The notes below the pieces were generated by a model. The model was not told the origin of the DNA. It saw only the letters and a program-made list of their open reading frames with translations, and did not search any database. Source: an uncultured Thermoanaerobaculia bacterium (GTDB lineage: Bacteria > Acidobacteriota > Thermoanaerobaculia > Multivoradales > Multivoraceae). Taken from it: DNA of 64,000 nt. Positions 1 to 9,660 of this stretch are shown here, in pieces; within the stretch, counting starts at the first letter, position 1, and every line of letters starts with the position of its first letter. A program made the translations under genes and the position numbers. Location: the NCBI GenBank assembly GCA_951812325.1, contig OX638294.1:1466859-1530858 (forward strand). Direction: 5' to 3'.

Positions 1-303
1 CAGGCGCGCGGCTTCCTCATCGCTGGCGCGTCGACAAGTTGTCATGTCGCCCTCCATTTCGAAGTACTTCACTCCACCGGCACCATCAACGACCAAGTTG
101 ATCGTCTCAGTGTATCTCTTGTGCCGCAAGTTCAGGGTCAAGAAGAACGACACACCATGCTCCCGGCTCGCACTGAGTCCGAAGCCCGGCAACAGACACT
201 GCGGGTCCACGTAGTGACAAGCCATGAGACCCAAAGCCGCCACCACGACGCCCGAAACAAGCCGCCAGAGCCGACCTTCCCGGCCCCTGCCGCCGGCGTG
301 CAC
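1..303 (-). CDS. Partial predicted lipoprotein (C-terminus outside window)
   Basis: An open frame runs from a stop at 363-361 off the left edge of the window. I chose the GTG at 303 because GAGGGG lies a few bases upstream; a GTG at 315 is the alternative. The predicted N-terminus has an arginine-rich stretch, a hydrophobic run and a lipobox (LMAC, cysteine at about residue 28), so the product should be a membrane-anchored lipoprotein. The mature part begins CHYVDPQCLLPGF and shows no family I recognise. It lies 159 bases downstream of the phospholipase A2-like gene on the same strand, so the two may be co-transcribed. The region looks lower in GC than the rest of the window. Confidence 0.5.
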   Translation of the reverse strand, partial: MHAGGRGREGRLWRLVSGVVVAALGLMACHYVDPQCLLPGFGLSASREHGVSFFLTLNLRHKRYTETINLVVDGAGGVKYFEMEGDMTTCRRASDEEAARL

Positions 304-462
304 CGAGCCCCTCACAGAATGCCCCCGCAGGGCGACCGGTTCCGGAGCGACGGGTCGAATTCACGAAACCCCGGCGCAGTTCCGAGGACCTGCTGGCCAC
401 GAAACGGCGTCCATCTCATGCCAGCCAGGACCGGCCAGGTTCCCGAATCAACAACAGGCCAG

Positions 463-972
463 TCACTCAAGAGGGCGACCGGAAGGGCACCGTTCGCCTG
501 AGCAACAGTTGTCGCCCACCCTGGAATCAGGCGCCAACCAGTCGCACATGTTCGGGTTACAGAGGCCACACTGTACTGTGGCGTACGTCCCCGCGGCCAG
601 TGACACGCCGACGTAGGCTGCCGTCGCAGCCGCGGCACAGTCTTCACGGAAATCAGCGACCTCCTCGGCCGGCGTTCCCTCAAACTTCAGAGCTAGAGAC
701 GTAAGCGTACAGACCGCCTGAAGATCACCAAGAAAACGCAAGTCACAAGCTGCCTTGTGTCCCCAGCCTGGGAACCAAACGCCACAGGTACCCTTTACGC
801 GCCAACACTCGTCGTGACGTGTACAAGCTCCCAACAGTACAACGTCAAGTCCAGCCTCAACAATCTGAGGCAGTTTGAGAGAGCAGCCGTACTCCTCCTC
901 CTCAGCATTCAAGTCGCCGGGCCAAATGAGCCAAGCTGCCAAGATTCCGAACAAAAGCAACCCTCTTGCCAT
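463..972 (-). CDS. Secreted phospholipase A2-like protein
   Basis: The 169-residue product starts with a signal peptide (MARGLLLFGILAAWLIWPGD, cleavage near residue 23). The ATG at 972 follows an AAGGA ribosome site. Residues 50-57 read CTRHDECW and residues 76-88 read CDLRFLGDLQAVC. This is the His-Asp helix plus second cysteine/aspartate helix seen in secreted and prokaryotic phospholipase A2 domains, where the histidine activates water and the later aspartate supports it. The usual glycine-rich calcium loop is not obvious, so activity is uncertain. About a dozen cysteines suggest a disulfide-rich exported protein. It neighbours a predicted lipoprotein and a decayed insertion element in a lower-GC segment, which suggests acquired DNA. 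The family call rests on motif pattern alone. Confidence 0.55.
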   Translation of the reverse strand: MARGLLLFGILAAWLIWPGDLNAEEEEYGCSLKLPQIVEAGLDVVLLGACTRHDECWRVKGTCGVWFPGWGHKAACDLRFLGDLQAVCTLTSLALKFEGTPAEEVADFREDCAAAATAAYVGVSLAAGTYATVQCGLCNPNMCDWLAPDSRVGDNCCSGERCPSGRPLE

Positions 973-1287
973 TGTGTTCCTTTCATTTAGGTTTAGGAGT
1001 GTGGTCTTGCCGTGGTTTGTAGCGGCTACCGGCACCTCAACTTCTTCCAACACGAGCGTCTGCTTGACGCCATCATGCCACCCATGCGGCTACCGGACGA
1101 CCGCACGTCTATCACGCCTCCAAGTCACCAACGATAGCCGGAAAGGGCGCGCAACTACTGCGAAGCCAGTGCCTTCGTGTCGTGAAGGACATCCTGTCTC
1201 TGAAGGGCAGACTTTATCGGAGGGCCGGGCACCCTGTCAAGTCCCAGCGCTGTCCAGCGCAGGACCATTCCAAAGTCGCGGTGAAGT
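973..1287. other. Intergenic gap, no gene supported
   Basis: This stretch of about 315 bases between the phospholipase-like gene and the left end of the insertion element holds only short unconvincing frames. It should contain the promoter of the leftward gene starting at 972. It also includes CAAAGTCGC at 1271-1279, a string that occurs in the opposite orientation at the right element end (3334-3342). Confidence 0.4.
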
Positions 1288-1295
1288 CAGGGCTG
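1288..1295 (+). repeat. Left terminal inverted repeat core
   Basis: CAGGGCTG here is the reverse complement of CAGCCCTG at 3345-3352. The pair brackets the transposase and DUF4338 genes and is taken as the element's terminal repeat core. Confidence 0.45.
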
Positions 1296-1466
1296 AGGAG
1301 TGGAGTATGACGAGGTTGGCAGCAGTTTGGCCCTGAGAGTGGAATCGTCCGGGGTTTGCGGAAGGCGATCGGTCTCAGAGCAGCGGTTTCGGTCGCTTTC
1401 GGTCTGGTCTGGTTCGTGTCGGGCGCAGTTCGGCGCGACGGTGCGGCGGGCGGCAGCCGTCGGCGT

Positions 1467-2703
1467 TCAGCCGGCGAAGCGGCGGCGCATCGTTTGACGC
1501 AGGGCGTCGTCCTGGTCGGCGGCGAAGTGGCGGTGGGCCTGGGGCATGTAGTCGAAGCGTCCGTCGAGGCGGATGATCGAGATGGCGGCGTTGGCGAGGC
1601 AGGCGAGGTTGCGGCGGAGTCGTTTCGCCCGCACGCGGTTGCGATCCTCGTCATAGGTGAAGTCGCGGACGTAGTGAAGCCTGTTCTCGATCTCCCAGTG
1701 GCCGCGGTTGAGGCTCAGCAGTTCGCTCGCCGAGGCCCGTTCCGGCCCCAGCGAGGTGACGCCGTACACGGTTTCGGCGGAGGTCTTGTCAGAGCGGAGC
1801 ACATTGCGCTCGCGCTCGATGCGGAAGGCCTGACGGCGATGCGGCATCGAGACGTACTCCGGCGAGACGAAGTCGAGACCGATCGCCCGGCAGCGTCGCG
1901 TCTCGATGCGTCCGTGCGCCTTCTCGGTGGTTGCGTACTCGGTTGCCGCGACCTGCTTCGTATCCCAGTGGAAGGCGGCAAGGTCGTCGAGCAGCTCCCG
2001 CCGGTTGCCTTTGACCGTCATCAGGTAGAAGCCGCCGCGCTCGGTGATCAGGCGCGCCGTCTGGCTGCGTGTGCAGGGCGTCGAGCGTCACCACCCGATC
2101 CTCGATGTCGATGCGGCGCAGCAACTCGCGCACACCCTCGATCTCGCCCCCGGCGCCGTCGCAGGCCTCCTGGCCGCAGACCAGACCGCTGGCGTGCTCG
2201 ACCGCCGCCACCAGCATCCGCTCGCTGTCCTTGCCCCGCATCCACTCCGCCGCCGTCGCCCTGCCGTCGAGCGCGACCGCGCCCTGCGGCGACCGGCTCT
2301 GGTCGATGAAGCGGCGCAGCGCTTCGTCGAGCATTTCCGGAGCGATGGCCGACAGCACGCGGTGGAACGCCGCAGTCGAAGGCGCGACGTAACGCTCCCT
2401 GCTCGGGCTCCAGAACGCCCGCACCGCCGCCAACTGGGCCTGGGTCAGACGAGAAGCGAACTCCCCGATCGCCACCACGCCGCGCACCCCCTGGAGCTTT
2501 GCCGCCAGAGCGATCGCGAAGATGGTCGCCAACTGGTGACGGATGCCCCGCGCCTTGCGGTACTCCGGCACCCGACGCAGAAACTCGTACAAGCTCTCGA
2601 GGCGCTCCACCTTCGGCGGCCTCGGCCGCTTGACCGCGAGTCCCCACTCCTCCTCGTCACTCGGGCTGACGCAGGGCCGCGCACGCCGAAGCGCACAACT
2701 CAC
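1467..2703 (-). pseudogene. ISAs1-family transposase, frameshifted
   Basis: Two overlapping frames together make one DDE transposase of the ISAs1 (H-repeat) family. The N-terminal part has FLRRVPEYRKARGIRHQLAT and VALDGRATAA (first catalytic Asp), then VTLDALHTQ (second Asp). The C-terminal part continues with RGGFYLMTVKGNRRELLDD, GHWEIENRLHYVRDFTYDED (catalytic Glu) and ends at 1467. The frame changes at about 2061-2067, where CAGCCAG has one base too many for a continuous reading. ISAs1 elements normally use a single frame, so I read this as an inactivating insertion, not programmed frameshifting. The start is unclear: GTG at 2703 or 2610. Confidence 0.75.
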
Positions 2704-3317
2704 GCACCAGCACCGTCTTCGGCTCGCCGTGTTTCCTCCAACCGCCCCCCGGAACCCGCGCGTAGCCCCGCGTCTTGCCGATCTCCCGCCAATTGGCCGC
2801 CCGTCCCCGCGAAACGGCTCGGATCCACGAACGTCTCCGCCAGCAACACCGGGTGGCCGGTCTGATCCTCCATGTCGCGCGACAGCCGACGCAGCGACAA
2901 GCCCAGAACCCGAGATGCGAGATTCGGCGACCGGCAGCCAGGCAACACCAGAAAACGCGTGTTATTGGCCACCAACCGCAGACGACGAAACTGCTGCTCC
3001 CGAGTCCAGCCGATAAAGCGGTCCCTCGCCTCGACCTTGAACGAACCCGCGTGCCAGCCGAGAAGCGCCAACCACCTGCCGTCGGCCGACTCCGCCACCT
3101 GACGCACGCCGCCGCCCACCAGACCGCGAAATCCCAGGTAGTGGTGACGCGACATCAACATGTCCCAACGCGCCGACTCGGCGCGGTCCGTCAACCGCCG
3201 CACCGAGATCCCGCCCAGATCAACCCCAGCCGCAGACTCCGGCATCAACACCTCCATCGCCGAAGATGATGCCGGAATCGCGGCGAAATGTTCGCTGCCA
3301 AACGAATCACCTGTCAA
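2657..3317 (-). pseudogene. DUF4338 protein gene, frameshifted
   Basis: The first frame contains the DUF4338 signature: MSRHHYLGFRGLVG, ALLGWHAGSFKVEARDRFIG, NNTRFLVLPG, NLASRVLGLSLRRLSRD and LLAETFVDPSRFAGT. After FAGT the family usually continues with a tyrosine and RAANW. Here the matching continuation (RAANWREIGKTRGYARVPGG) is in another frame and ends at 2657. A loss of about 8 bases between GG repeats near 2797 would explain this. DUF4338 also defines DruA of the Druantia defence system, but no Druantia helicase is nearby and a transposase gene follows directly, so a transposon cargo or accessory role is more likely. The likely start is an internal ATG, MEVLMPE. Confidence 0.7.
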
Positions 3318-3344
3318 CTCATGGCTCTGTCAGCGACTTTGACA

Positions 3345-3352
3345 CAGCCCTG
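3345..3352 (-). repeat. Right terminal inverted repeat core
   Basis: CAGCCCTG mirrors CAGGGCTG at 1288-1295. Flanking bases CACCGC (3355-3360) also mirror GCGGTG (1278-1283), so the true end may lie slightly further right. Confidence 0.45.
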
Positions 3353-3595
3353 CCCACCGCTGTCCAATCAGAAGTGAGCATCCGTGTTCCAGTCAAGGGT
3401 GTCGAGAGTCCGGGCCTCAGGCCGGCCCCGCGTTGGGAGCGCCTGAACTCTCCGGTCCCTCGAACGCAGCGGGTCTTGTCTTCCGCCCGCATGACGGCGC
3501 TCCCCTGGCTCTGGCAACCGTGGTAGCCTTGACCGTGCACCCTGAACGGACTGTTCATCGAACCGCGACCGGCCGTGCCGAAGTCGCGGAACCGG

Positions 3596-3601
3596 TAACC
3601 T
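3596..3601 (+). promoter_or_regulatory. Putative -10 box 7 nt before a start
   Basis: TAACCT ends seven bases before the ATG at 3609 and there is no clear ribosome site between them. The same layout recurs at seven other genes in the window and predicts a leaderless transcript. Confidence 0.35.
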
Positions 3602-3608
3602 CTTCAAC

Positions 3609-6600
3609 ATGGATTGGCGCCCCATCGACCTGAAGCGCGCAGCCGTCTCGCCCGGCCCATTCCTGATCGGGCTCGTCCTCGCCTGCCTTGCCGCGGGCGG
3701 CCTCCTCGCGCAGCCCGTAGCTGAACCGGCGCTGACGGTCACCAGCGCCCTGGTCGATGAGCGCGGCGCTCCCGCCGCCGGCGTCGAAGTCGTCCTGCGA
3801 CCGCATCCAGGCGGCTATGAACTCGACCTCGACCTGCTCGGTCAGCCAGGGGCGCTGCCGGAAGCCGTCGACCGGATGCGCTCGGAAACCGATGGGACCT
3901 TCTCGCTGCGTGCCCCGGCGCCCGGGCCGTACCGTCTCGAGATCAGGCCGGCGCCGGCAGCAGACGATGCCGGCGACGCGATGCCCATCGTGTACGGCAA
4001 CCTGACGGAGTTCAACGCACCGCTCTTTCTGCAGCCGACGGAGCTGCCGGACCGCCATCCCGTTGCCGTGCGGGTTCTGGATGCCGATGGCCAGCCGATC
4101 GAGACGGCCCTCGTCGTCGCGACTCCCACCAGCCTGCGGTCCCCGCGGTACGAGCGTCCGGGTCGCAACGATGTGCCGGAGCTCCTCCATCCGAGGTTCC
4201 TGCGCGCCGCCGCGCGGACGGACGCCGAGGGCATCGCCCGGTTTCTCATGCCGACAGCGGAGGCCAACGTCGTCGTCTCGCGGCCCGGGTTCGTCGGCGC
4301 TACGGCGAGGACGCAGGCCAGCCGCGCCGCCTTCCGTCTCCAACGCCATCCCGGCCTGAAGTTCCTCGTCCGCGGGCCGGAGGGCGCACCGGCGCCCGGG
4401 GTCGTGATCCGGACGCGTGGCGCGGTCGGTGTCCCGCTGGGGGTGACCGACCAGGATGGCCAGGTCCTGGTCAGTGCCTTCACGGACTCCGACCTCACCT
4501 TCGAACTCGAGCGGGCCGACCGGGCGTTCGCCCGTATCTCGCAGCCGGGGCCGGCCGCGCGGGAAACGTCGGCGGTCGAACACGTATCGAGCGTGCGGCT
4601 CGAAGCGCCGCGCATCATCTACGGGAGCGTGGCCGACGCCGAGTCGAGCGCACCGATAGCCGGCGCGACCGTCCTGGTCTCCGGATCTCCAGGCCACGCC
4701 GCCTTGACCGACCAGGCCGGCGCCTTCGAACTGCGCACTCTGCCAACCCGGAGCGAAGTCAGGCTGCGGGCCGCCGCCCGCGGCTACGCCTCGGCCTGGG
4801 CAAACGCGGGGGCCGCCGGGCGAACCGCTTCAGCCGATGTCACCATGGGCCTGCAACCGGCAGCTCCCCTGTTCGGAATGGTCAGGGATGCCTCCAACCG
4901 GCCCATCGCGCGAGCGATTCTCCTGGCCGAACCGCGAGGGGCCTCGTTGAGGTCGGCGGGGTGGTCTCTACGCGACCAGCGGGCAACCTCGATCGCCGAC
5001 GGTTCCTTCCGGTTCCCGGATGCCCTGTACGACACGTCCTACCGGATCACTGTTCGGGCCCTCGGATTCCCGAGCACCGCCATCGATCTGCCTCCCCTCA
5101 CGCGGGATGAGGCCGCCGAGCCGGTGTGGATCGTCCTGACCAGAGGCCGGCAGGCCGTGGGCAGAATCGTCGACACCGACGACAACCCGATTCCGGGGGC
5201 CGAGGTCACCCTGCGATGGCCGTCAGACAGCGGGGAAGTCCGCCCCTCTGGTCGGCTCGACGCCACCAGGCCGGCCACGACGGACGGTCGGGGAGAGTTC
5301 CGCTTCCCGACCGTCAGGGCGGGCGAGTACGAAGTCCGTGCCGTGCACAGCGAGTTCCTGGCCCCGGGAAACGCGAGAACCGAAGTGCCGGAAGGCGAAG
5401 GGTACTTTGACCTCGGCTCCTTCATGCTGATCCCCGGCGCCGAGATCCACGGCTTCGTGACCGACCCGAACGGTGAGGCGGTCGCCGGCGCCGCCGTCCA
5501 GATCAGGAGACTCGGCCGGGATCGGGATGAGGAACGCACAGCCACAACGGATCTCGACGGCGCGTTTCGCCTCGGAGGACTTCCGCAGGAACCCGTGGTG
5601 CTGGACGTCCACGCTGCCGGCCATGCGCCGATGGTGCTGCGCCAGGCACGGCCGGGAACCGGAGAACCGATCCTGATCGAGCTGCAGGCTGGCGCAGCGC
5701 TGGCCGGGCACGTTGTGGACGAGGCCGGCAGACCGGTCGCCGGAGCCCGCGTTCAGGTGGTACCCGACGTTGAGCAGATGGGTTGGGTCGGGTTCCTTTT
5801 CTGGCGGGACTCCGGCGGGCGAACCGACGGCGGAGGGCGTTTCCGCTTCGACGATCTGGCCGCCGGGACCTGGTCACTCGAAGCAACGCAGGGGGCGGCC
5901 AAGGCCGAAATCGACCATATCGAGCTGGCACAGGGGGCGGAGCGGGAAGTTGAACTGCGGCTGCGCCGTCAGGATCAGTTGACCGTCCTCGTCACGACCC
6001 ACCTCGGCCAGCCCGTGTCCGATGCGGGGATTCGCGTTGTACCCGAAGAGGACCCCTACGCCAGCGCCTGGGGCGCCACGGACGCCGGCGGCCGCGCACA
6101 GCTCGGTGTGACTCCCGGCGCCGCGACCGTGTCCATCGAACACGCGGAGGAGCAGAACGCGTCGAGAGACATCGTTCTCCAACCCGGGAACAACGAACTG
6201 GCGATCCAGTTGCAACCTGGCGGGACGATCAGCGGCGTGGTTCGCTCGGCGGACGGCGGTCCCCTGGCTCAGGCCGGCGTCCGCGCCCTCGCGAAGAACG
6301 ATCTCGAGTTGCCGGCACGCGCGCGCCGCTACTTGGGGCAGTCGGCGCAGACGATCTCCGATCGCAGCGGACTGTTCCGCCTCACGGGCCTGGAGCCCGG
6401 AACGTACTTCGTCAGCGCCGGCGCTCCCGGCTTCGCGCGGAGCGGTCCGGACCAGCCGATCGAGATCGACGGGCAGTCCGTGAACGGCATCGACATCGTG
6501 CTCGCACCGGGCGGCTCGATCACCGGCGTTGTGATCGGCCTTCCTGCCGCGGATATGAGCCAGGTGGAGATCACCGCGCATCAGAACGCCCGGCTGAATT

Positions 6601-7331
6601 CCACCAGGCCCGACGGGGAGGGGAACTTCACCCTGGAGGACCTGGCGCCGGGACCCTGGAACATCGTCGCCAGGAAGGGCTATCCGTATACCGGGCGAAC
6701 CGTCGAACGCACCGTGACGCTCACGTCCGGCGGCATCGAGGTCTTCGTGGAACTGCCGTTCGACCGCGGCCTCCGCCTGAGTGGACAGGTGCTGGTGGCG
6801 GGCGAACCGATGATCGGAGGTTCCCTCGCCATCAGGCTTGCGGACGGCGAGAAGTTCCAGCTGTCCCGGACCGACCACCGGGGCCGCTTCGAGATAAGCG
6901 GGCTGGAAGCCGGTTCCCACACACTCACAATCCAGCAGGACGGCGGCCGCATGGAGCAGCGATCGATCGATCTGGAGACCGATCTGGAGGGCCTTCGCAT
7001 CGATCTCCAGCCGCCTGGCACGCTCACCGGCGTCATCCTCGATGGGGCCACTGGAAGACCCCTGGCCAACGCCTCGCTGAATGCCGGCAGCGCCGGCCAG
7101 ATCGCCGCGATCAGGGAAGAGAACGGTGGAGACCCGGGATACGCCGGATGGGGCTACAGCGAAAAGGGGGGCCGCTTCAGGATCCAGTTCGGACCCGGCG
7201 CCGAACAGTTGTGGGTCACCCGCTACGGCTACCAGAGCGCGCTCCTTCCCCTCAGCGTCCCACCGGGCCAGCATCACCATGGCCTCGTGATCGAACTCCA
7301 GCCGGCCGCGTCCGAAGATCCGAACCCCTGA
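3609..7331 (+). CDS. Large secreted protein with 13 carboxypeptidase-regulatory-like units (copy A)
   Basis: The 1,240-residue product starts with a signal peptide (PFLIGLVLACLAAGGLLAQ, cleavage near residue 35). The rest is a string of about 13 beta-sandwich units of 70-100 residues. Each has the pattern G-x-V-x-D-x-x-G-x-P-V-x-G-A followed by T-D-x-D-G-x-F-R-x-x-G-L-x-x-G-x-Y and a GY/GF-type end, as in CarboxypepD_reg/CnaB-like folds. No catalytic domain or membrane anchor is visible. Such proteins are exported; a structural or carbohydrate/peptide-binding surface role is plausible but unproven. The last ~150 bases and the DNA after the stop are almost identical to copy C (ends 13395), which shows recent duplication or gene conversion. 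Confidence 0.85.
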   Translation: MDWRPIDLKRAAVSPGPFLIGLVLACLAAGGLLAQPVAEPALTVTSALVDERGAPAAGVEVVLRPHPGGYELDLDLLGQPGALPEAVDRMRSETDGTFSLRAPAPGPYRLEIRPAPAADDAGDAMPIVYGNLTEFNAPLFLQPTELPDRHPVAVRVLDADGQPIETALVVATPTSLRSPRYERPGRNDVPELLHPRFLRAAARTDAEGIARFLMPTAEANVVVSRPGFVGATARTQASRAAFRLQRHPGLKFLVRGPEGAPAPGVVIRTRGAVGVPLGVTDQDGQVLVSAFTDSDLTFELERADRAFARISQPGPAARETSAVEHVSSVRLEAPRIIYGSVADAESSAPIAGATVLVSGSPGHAALTDQAGAFELRTLPTRSEVRLRAAARGYASAWANAGAAGRTASADVTMGLQPAAPLFGMVRDASNRPIARAILLAEPRGASLRSAGWSLRDQRATSIADGSFRFPDALYDTSYRITVRALGFPSTAIDLPPLTRDEAAEPVWIVLTRGRQAVGRIVDTDDNPIPGAEVTLRWPSDSGEVRPSGRLDATRPATTDGRGEFRFPTVRAGEYEVRAVHSEFLAPGNARTEVPEGEGYFDLGSFMLIPGAEIHGFVTDPNGEAVAGAAVQIRRLGRDRDEERTATTDLDGAFRLGGLPQEPVVLDVHAAGHAPMVLRQARPGTGEPILIELQAGAALAGHVVDEAGRPVAGARVQVVPDVEQMGWVGFLFWRDSGGRTDGGGRFRFDDLAAGTWSLEATQGAAKAEIDHIELAQGAEREVELRLRRQDQLTVLVTTHLGQPVSDAGIRVVPEEDPYASAWGATDAGGRAQLGVTPGAATVSIEHAEEQNASRDIVLQPGNNELAIQLQPGGTISGVVRSADGGPLAQAGVRALAKNDLELPARARRYLGQSAQTISDRSGLFRLTGLEPGTYFVSAGAPGFARSGPDQPIEIDGQSVNGIDIVLAPGGSITGVVIGLPAADMSQVEITAHQNARLNSTRPDGEGNFTLEDLAPGPWNIVARKGYPYTGRTVERTVTLTSGGIEVFVELPFDRGLRLSGQVLVAGEPMIGGSLAIRLADGEKFQLSRTDHRGRFEISGLEAGSHTLTIQQDGGRMEQRSIDLETDLEGLRIDLQPPGTLTGVILDGATGRPLANASLNAGSAGQIAAIREENGGDPGYAGWGYSEKGGRFRIQFGPGAEQLWVTRYGYQSALLPLSVPPGQHHHGLVIELQPAASEDPNP

Positions 7332-7431
7332 CGTGCGGGCTCTGCCGAAGAACCGACTCGGACCGAAGAACCGACTCCGCGTACGAACGGATCACCAGTG
7401 GCCGTTTCGACGTGGAAGGCCTGCCTCCCGG
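7192..7431 (+). repeat. 3'-end duplication block, first copy
   Basis: This block matches 13258-13481 with only a few substitutions across the end of the coding region, followed by small indels. It covers the last codons of copy A, its stop, and a downstream fragment encoding GRFDVEGLPPG. The offset of about 6.06 kb marks a tandem duplication of the whole gene. A 13-base string (GAAGAACCGACTC) is itself doubled at 7345-7375. Confidence 0.75.
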
Positions 7432-9496
7432 CGCCACGGCGCCGTCGTCGACGCCGAGACCGGCCAGCCGCTCGACGATGCCAGTCTGCTGGCCGGCGCC
7501 GGCCAAACATGAGACGACCGCGCAATCCATCCCCTGGACTCCCGGAATGACCTGCACCGCTCGTTGGCCGAAGTCGGCGCCGGGGGTCCTGATCCGCACA
7601 CCCGACGCAACGCCCACTACCGACGCTGCCAGCGCCCTCGGCATGCTCGGCACAGCCGGCGCTCTCGGAACTCCCAACACGCCTCTGGGCCTGACCGACG
7701 CGAACGGCGAAGCGGTCGTCAGCAGGGCCGTCGGCTCACAGGCAACCTGGGCCCTCGAAGGGGCAAACCGCGCGTCCGCCACAGTCTCGCCACCCGTCCT
7801 TGATCCCGCGAGTCCGCCCTCCGGAGAGCAGATCCTGATCGAACTCAAACCCGGGGCGTCTGTTGGCGGCCGAGTGCTCGACAACGGCGGCAACGGCGTC
7901 GCCGGGATTCTCGTCTCACTCAGGATCGAGCGCAACTACCGTACCGGCGGCGATCCGCGACTCTGGGGTGCCCAGGACATGTTCCCGCGGCAGATGACCG
8001 ACGCCGAGGGCCGCTTCCGGTTCGACCGTCTGGTACCCGGCACCTGGTCGGCGGAAGCGACGAAGGGCGCCGAGGGAGCGAAGCTCGACCAGATCGAGCT
8101 GGCTCCCGGCGCGGAGCGAGAGATCGAGCTCCTCCTGAAGACCAGGGACCGGTTGACGGTGATCGTCACGACGGATGGCGGCGAGCCAGTGGCCGGGGCG
8201 CGGATCACGATCCAATCTCAAGGCGAGCGCCTGCCAAGCGGCTACGGACAGACGGACGGCAGCGGTCAGTCGGTCACGGACATCGCTCCGGGCCCTGCCA
8301 CCGTCGAGGCAAGTCACGAGAGACTCCAGGACGCGTCACGGCAGGTCGACCTCGATCCGGGCGACAACGAACTCCGGTTCGAGCTTCAGCCCGGCCTGGA
8401 GATCAGCGGCACGGTTCGTTCGTACGACGGCGCTCGCCTCGCCCTGGCGACGGTGGAGGCAGTGACGGAGCACTCCTTCGACACCGACTCTCACCGGACC
8501 AACACGGTCACCGATCAGAACGGCATGTTCCGCCTCACCGGTCTCGAGCCCCGTCGCTACAACCTCACCGCGCGTTCACCCGGCTACGGGGACGGTGGAC
8601 CGGACGAGCCGATCGAAGTCGGCAGCGGCTCGATTGACGGAATCGAGGTCGTTCTGGAACCCGGGGCTTCGATCGTCGGTGTCGTCACCGGTCTTTCGCC
8701 GGCCGATCTGGCGCAGGTCGAAATCCAGGTCCGCCGGAATCCCCGCTCGCGAAGCACGAGGCCGGCAGCCGACGGACGCTTCTCGGTCGACTCCATCGCC
8801 CCTGGGACCTGGCGAGTCATCGCGAGGAAGGGCGACCCACCCGCCTGGAGGACGGTCGAGCGCTCCGTGACCCTTGAGCCGGGTGCAACCGAGGTCTACG
8901 TCGAGCTGCCCTACGAACGGGGACTTCGCATCGCCGGACAGGTGCTGGACGCCGGGGAACCTCTCGTCGGCGGAAGTCTGAGGGCATACCAGGCGGGAGG
9001 AGGTCCGGGACAGACCGCGAACATCGACAACCTGGGCCGCTTCGAGCTGGAGGGTCTTGAGCCCGGCGCCTACCAGTTGACCATCAGCCGACCCCTGGGT
9101 GGCGGCATGGAGCACCACTCGATCGAGTTGCAAACCGACCTGGAGGGCCTTCGCTTCGAGCTGGAGCCGGCAACGGCGACTCTCACCGGGGTCGTCGTCG
9201 ATGCCCAGACCGGCCAACCGATCGACTTCGCTCAAGTGACGGCCGCCGACGCGGCGACGATCGGCACGCTGGCGGCAGCTGGCAACACGCCGCCCCTGGT
9301 CACCGGCGCGAGTGCCTCGCTCACCCTCACCGAAGGCAGGTTCGAACTCAAGCTGCGGGCGAACGCCGCGCAGTTGTGGGTCATCCGGAGTGGCTACGAA
9401 GGCCGGCAGATTCCCATCAGCGTCGCGCCCGGCGAACACCGCGAGGGACTCATCATCGAACTGCAACCTGTTCCGTCCACGCCACCGAACCCGTAG
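7382..9496 (+). pseudogene. Truncated paralogue of the 13-unit surface proteins (copy B)
   Basis: A long frame ends at 9496 and aligns by eye with copies A and C, but it lacks a signal peptide and most of the N-terminal half. It opens with scraps (SGRFDVEGLPPG; in another frame VVDAETGQPLDDASLLAGAG then a stop). It next has a recognisable unit 3 (APGVLIRTPD to TDANGEAVVS), then jumps to the start of unit 8 at GEQILIELKPGASVGGRV and continues in order through units 8-13. Units 1-2 and 4-7 are missing. With no export signal or convincing start codon, this is most likely a decayed copy, although the last ~550 codons remain open. Confidence 0.65.
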
Positions 9497-9660
9497 GTCA
9501 CGGCGGGAACTTCTCCATGACTCAGGTTAGCAGCCCTTGGCAAAGGTCGCGCTGCATTCGATCGGTCATGCATCCCGCCCAGCATCGTTGCTCCTCGGTC
9601 GAATATGGCCCGATACGCTCCCTCGTCGCGCCTTGCTGGACGGGCGCCTCACCGCTCTCG

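Larger units (their letters stand above)
1288..3352 (-). mobile_element. Decayed insertion element with ISAs1-type transposase and DUF4338 gene
   Basis: The segment carries a DUF4338 gene followed by an ISAs1-family DDE transposase gene, both on the minus strand and both frameshifted. Its ends share the inverted motif CAGGGCTG (1288-1295 and, reversed, 3345-3352). Just outside, GCGGTG at 1278-1283 is mirrored by CACCGC at 3355-3360, so the inverted repeat may extend outward with gaps. I found no matching target duplication, which fits an old copy. Exact ends are inferred and could be off by 10-20 bases. Confidence 0.6.

Noticed and set aside
2061..2067. Programmed frameshift in the transposase
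   Set aside because: ISAs1 elements use one frame and no slippery heptamer is present; an extra base plus a second broken gene in the same element points to decay.
2657..3317. Druantia defence system
   Set aside because: Only a broken DUF4338 gene is present, beside a transposase; none of the other Druantia genes is nearby.
7148..7381. N-terminal extension of copy B overlapping copy A
   Set aside because: This part of the open frame lies over the end of copy A in another frame and has no family similarity.
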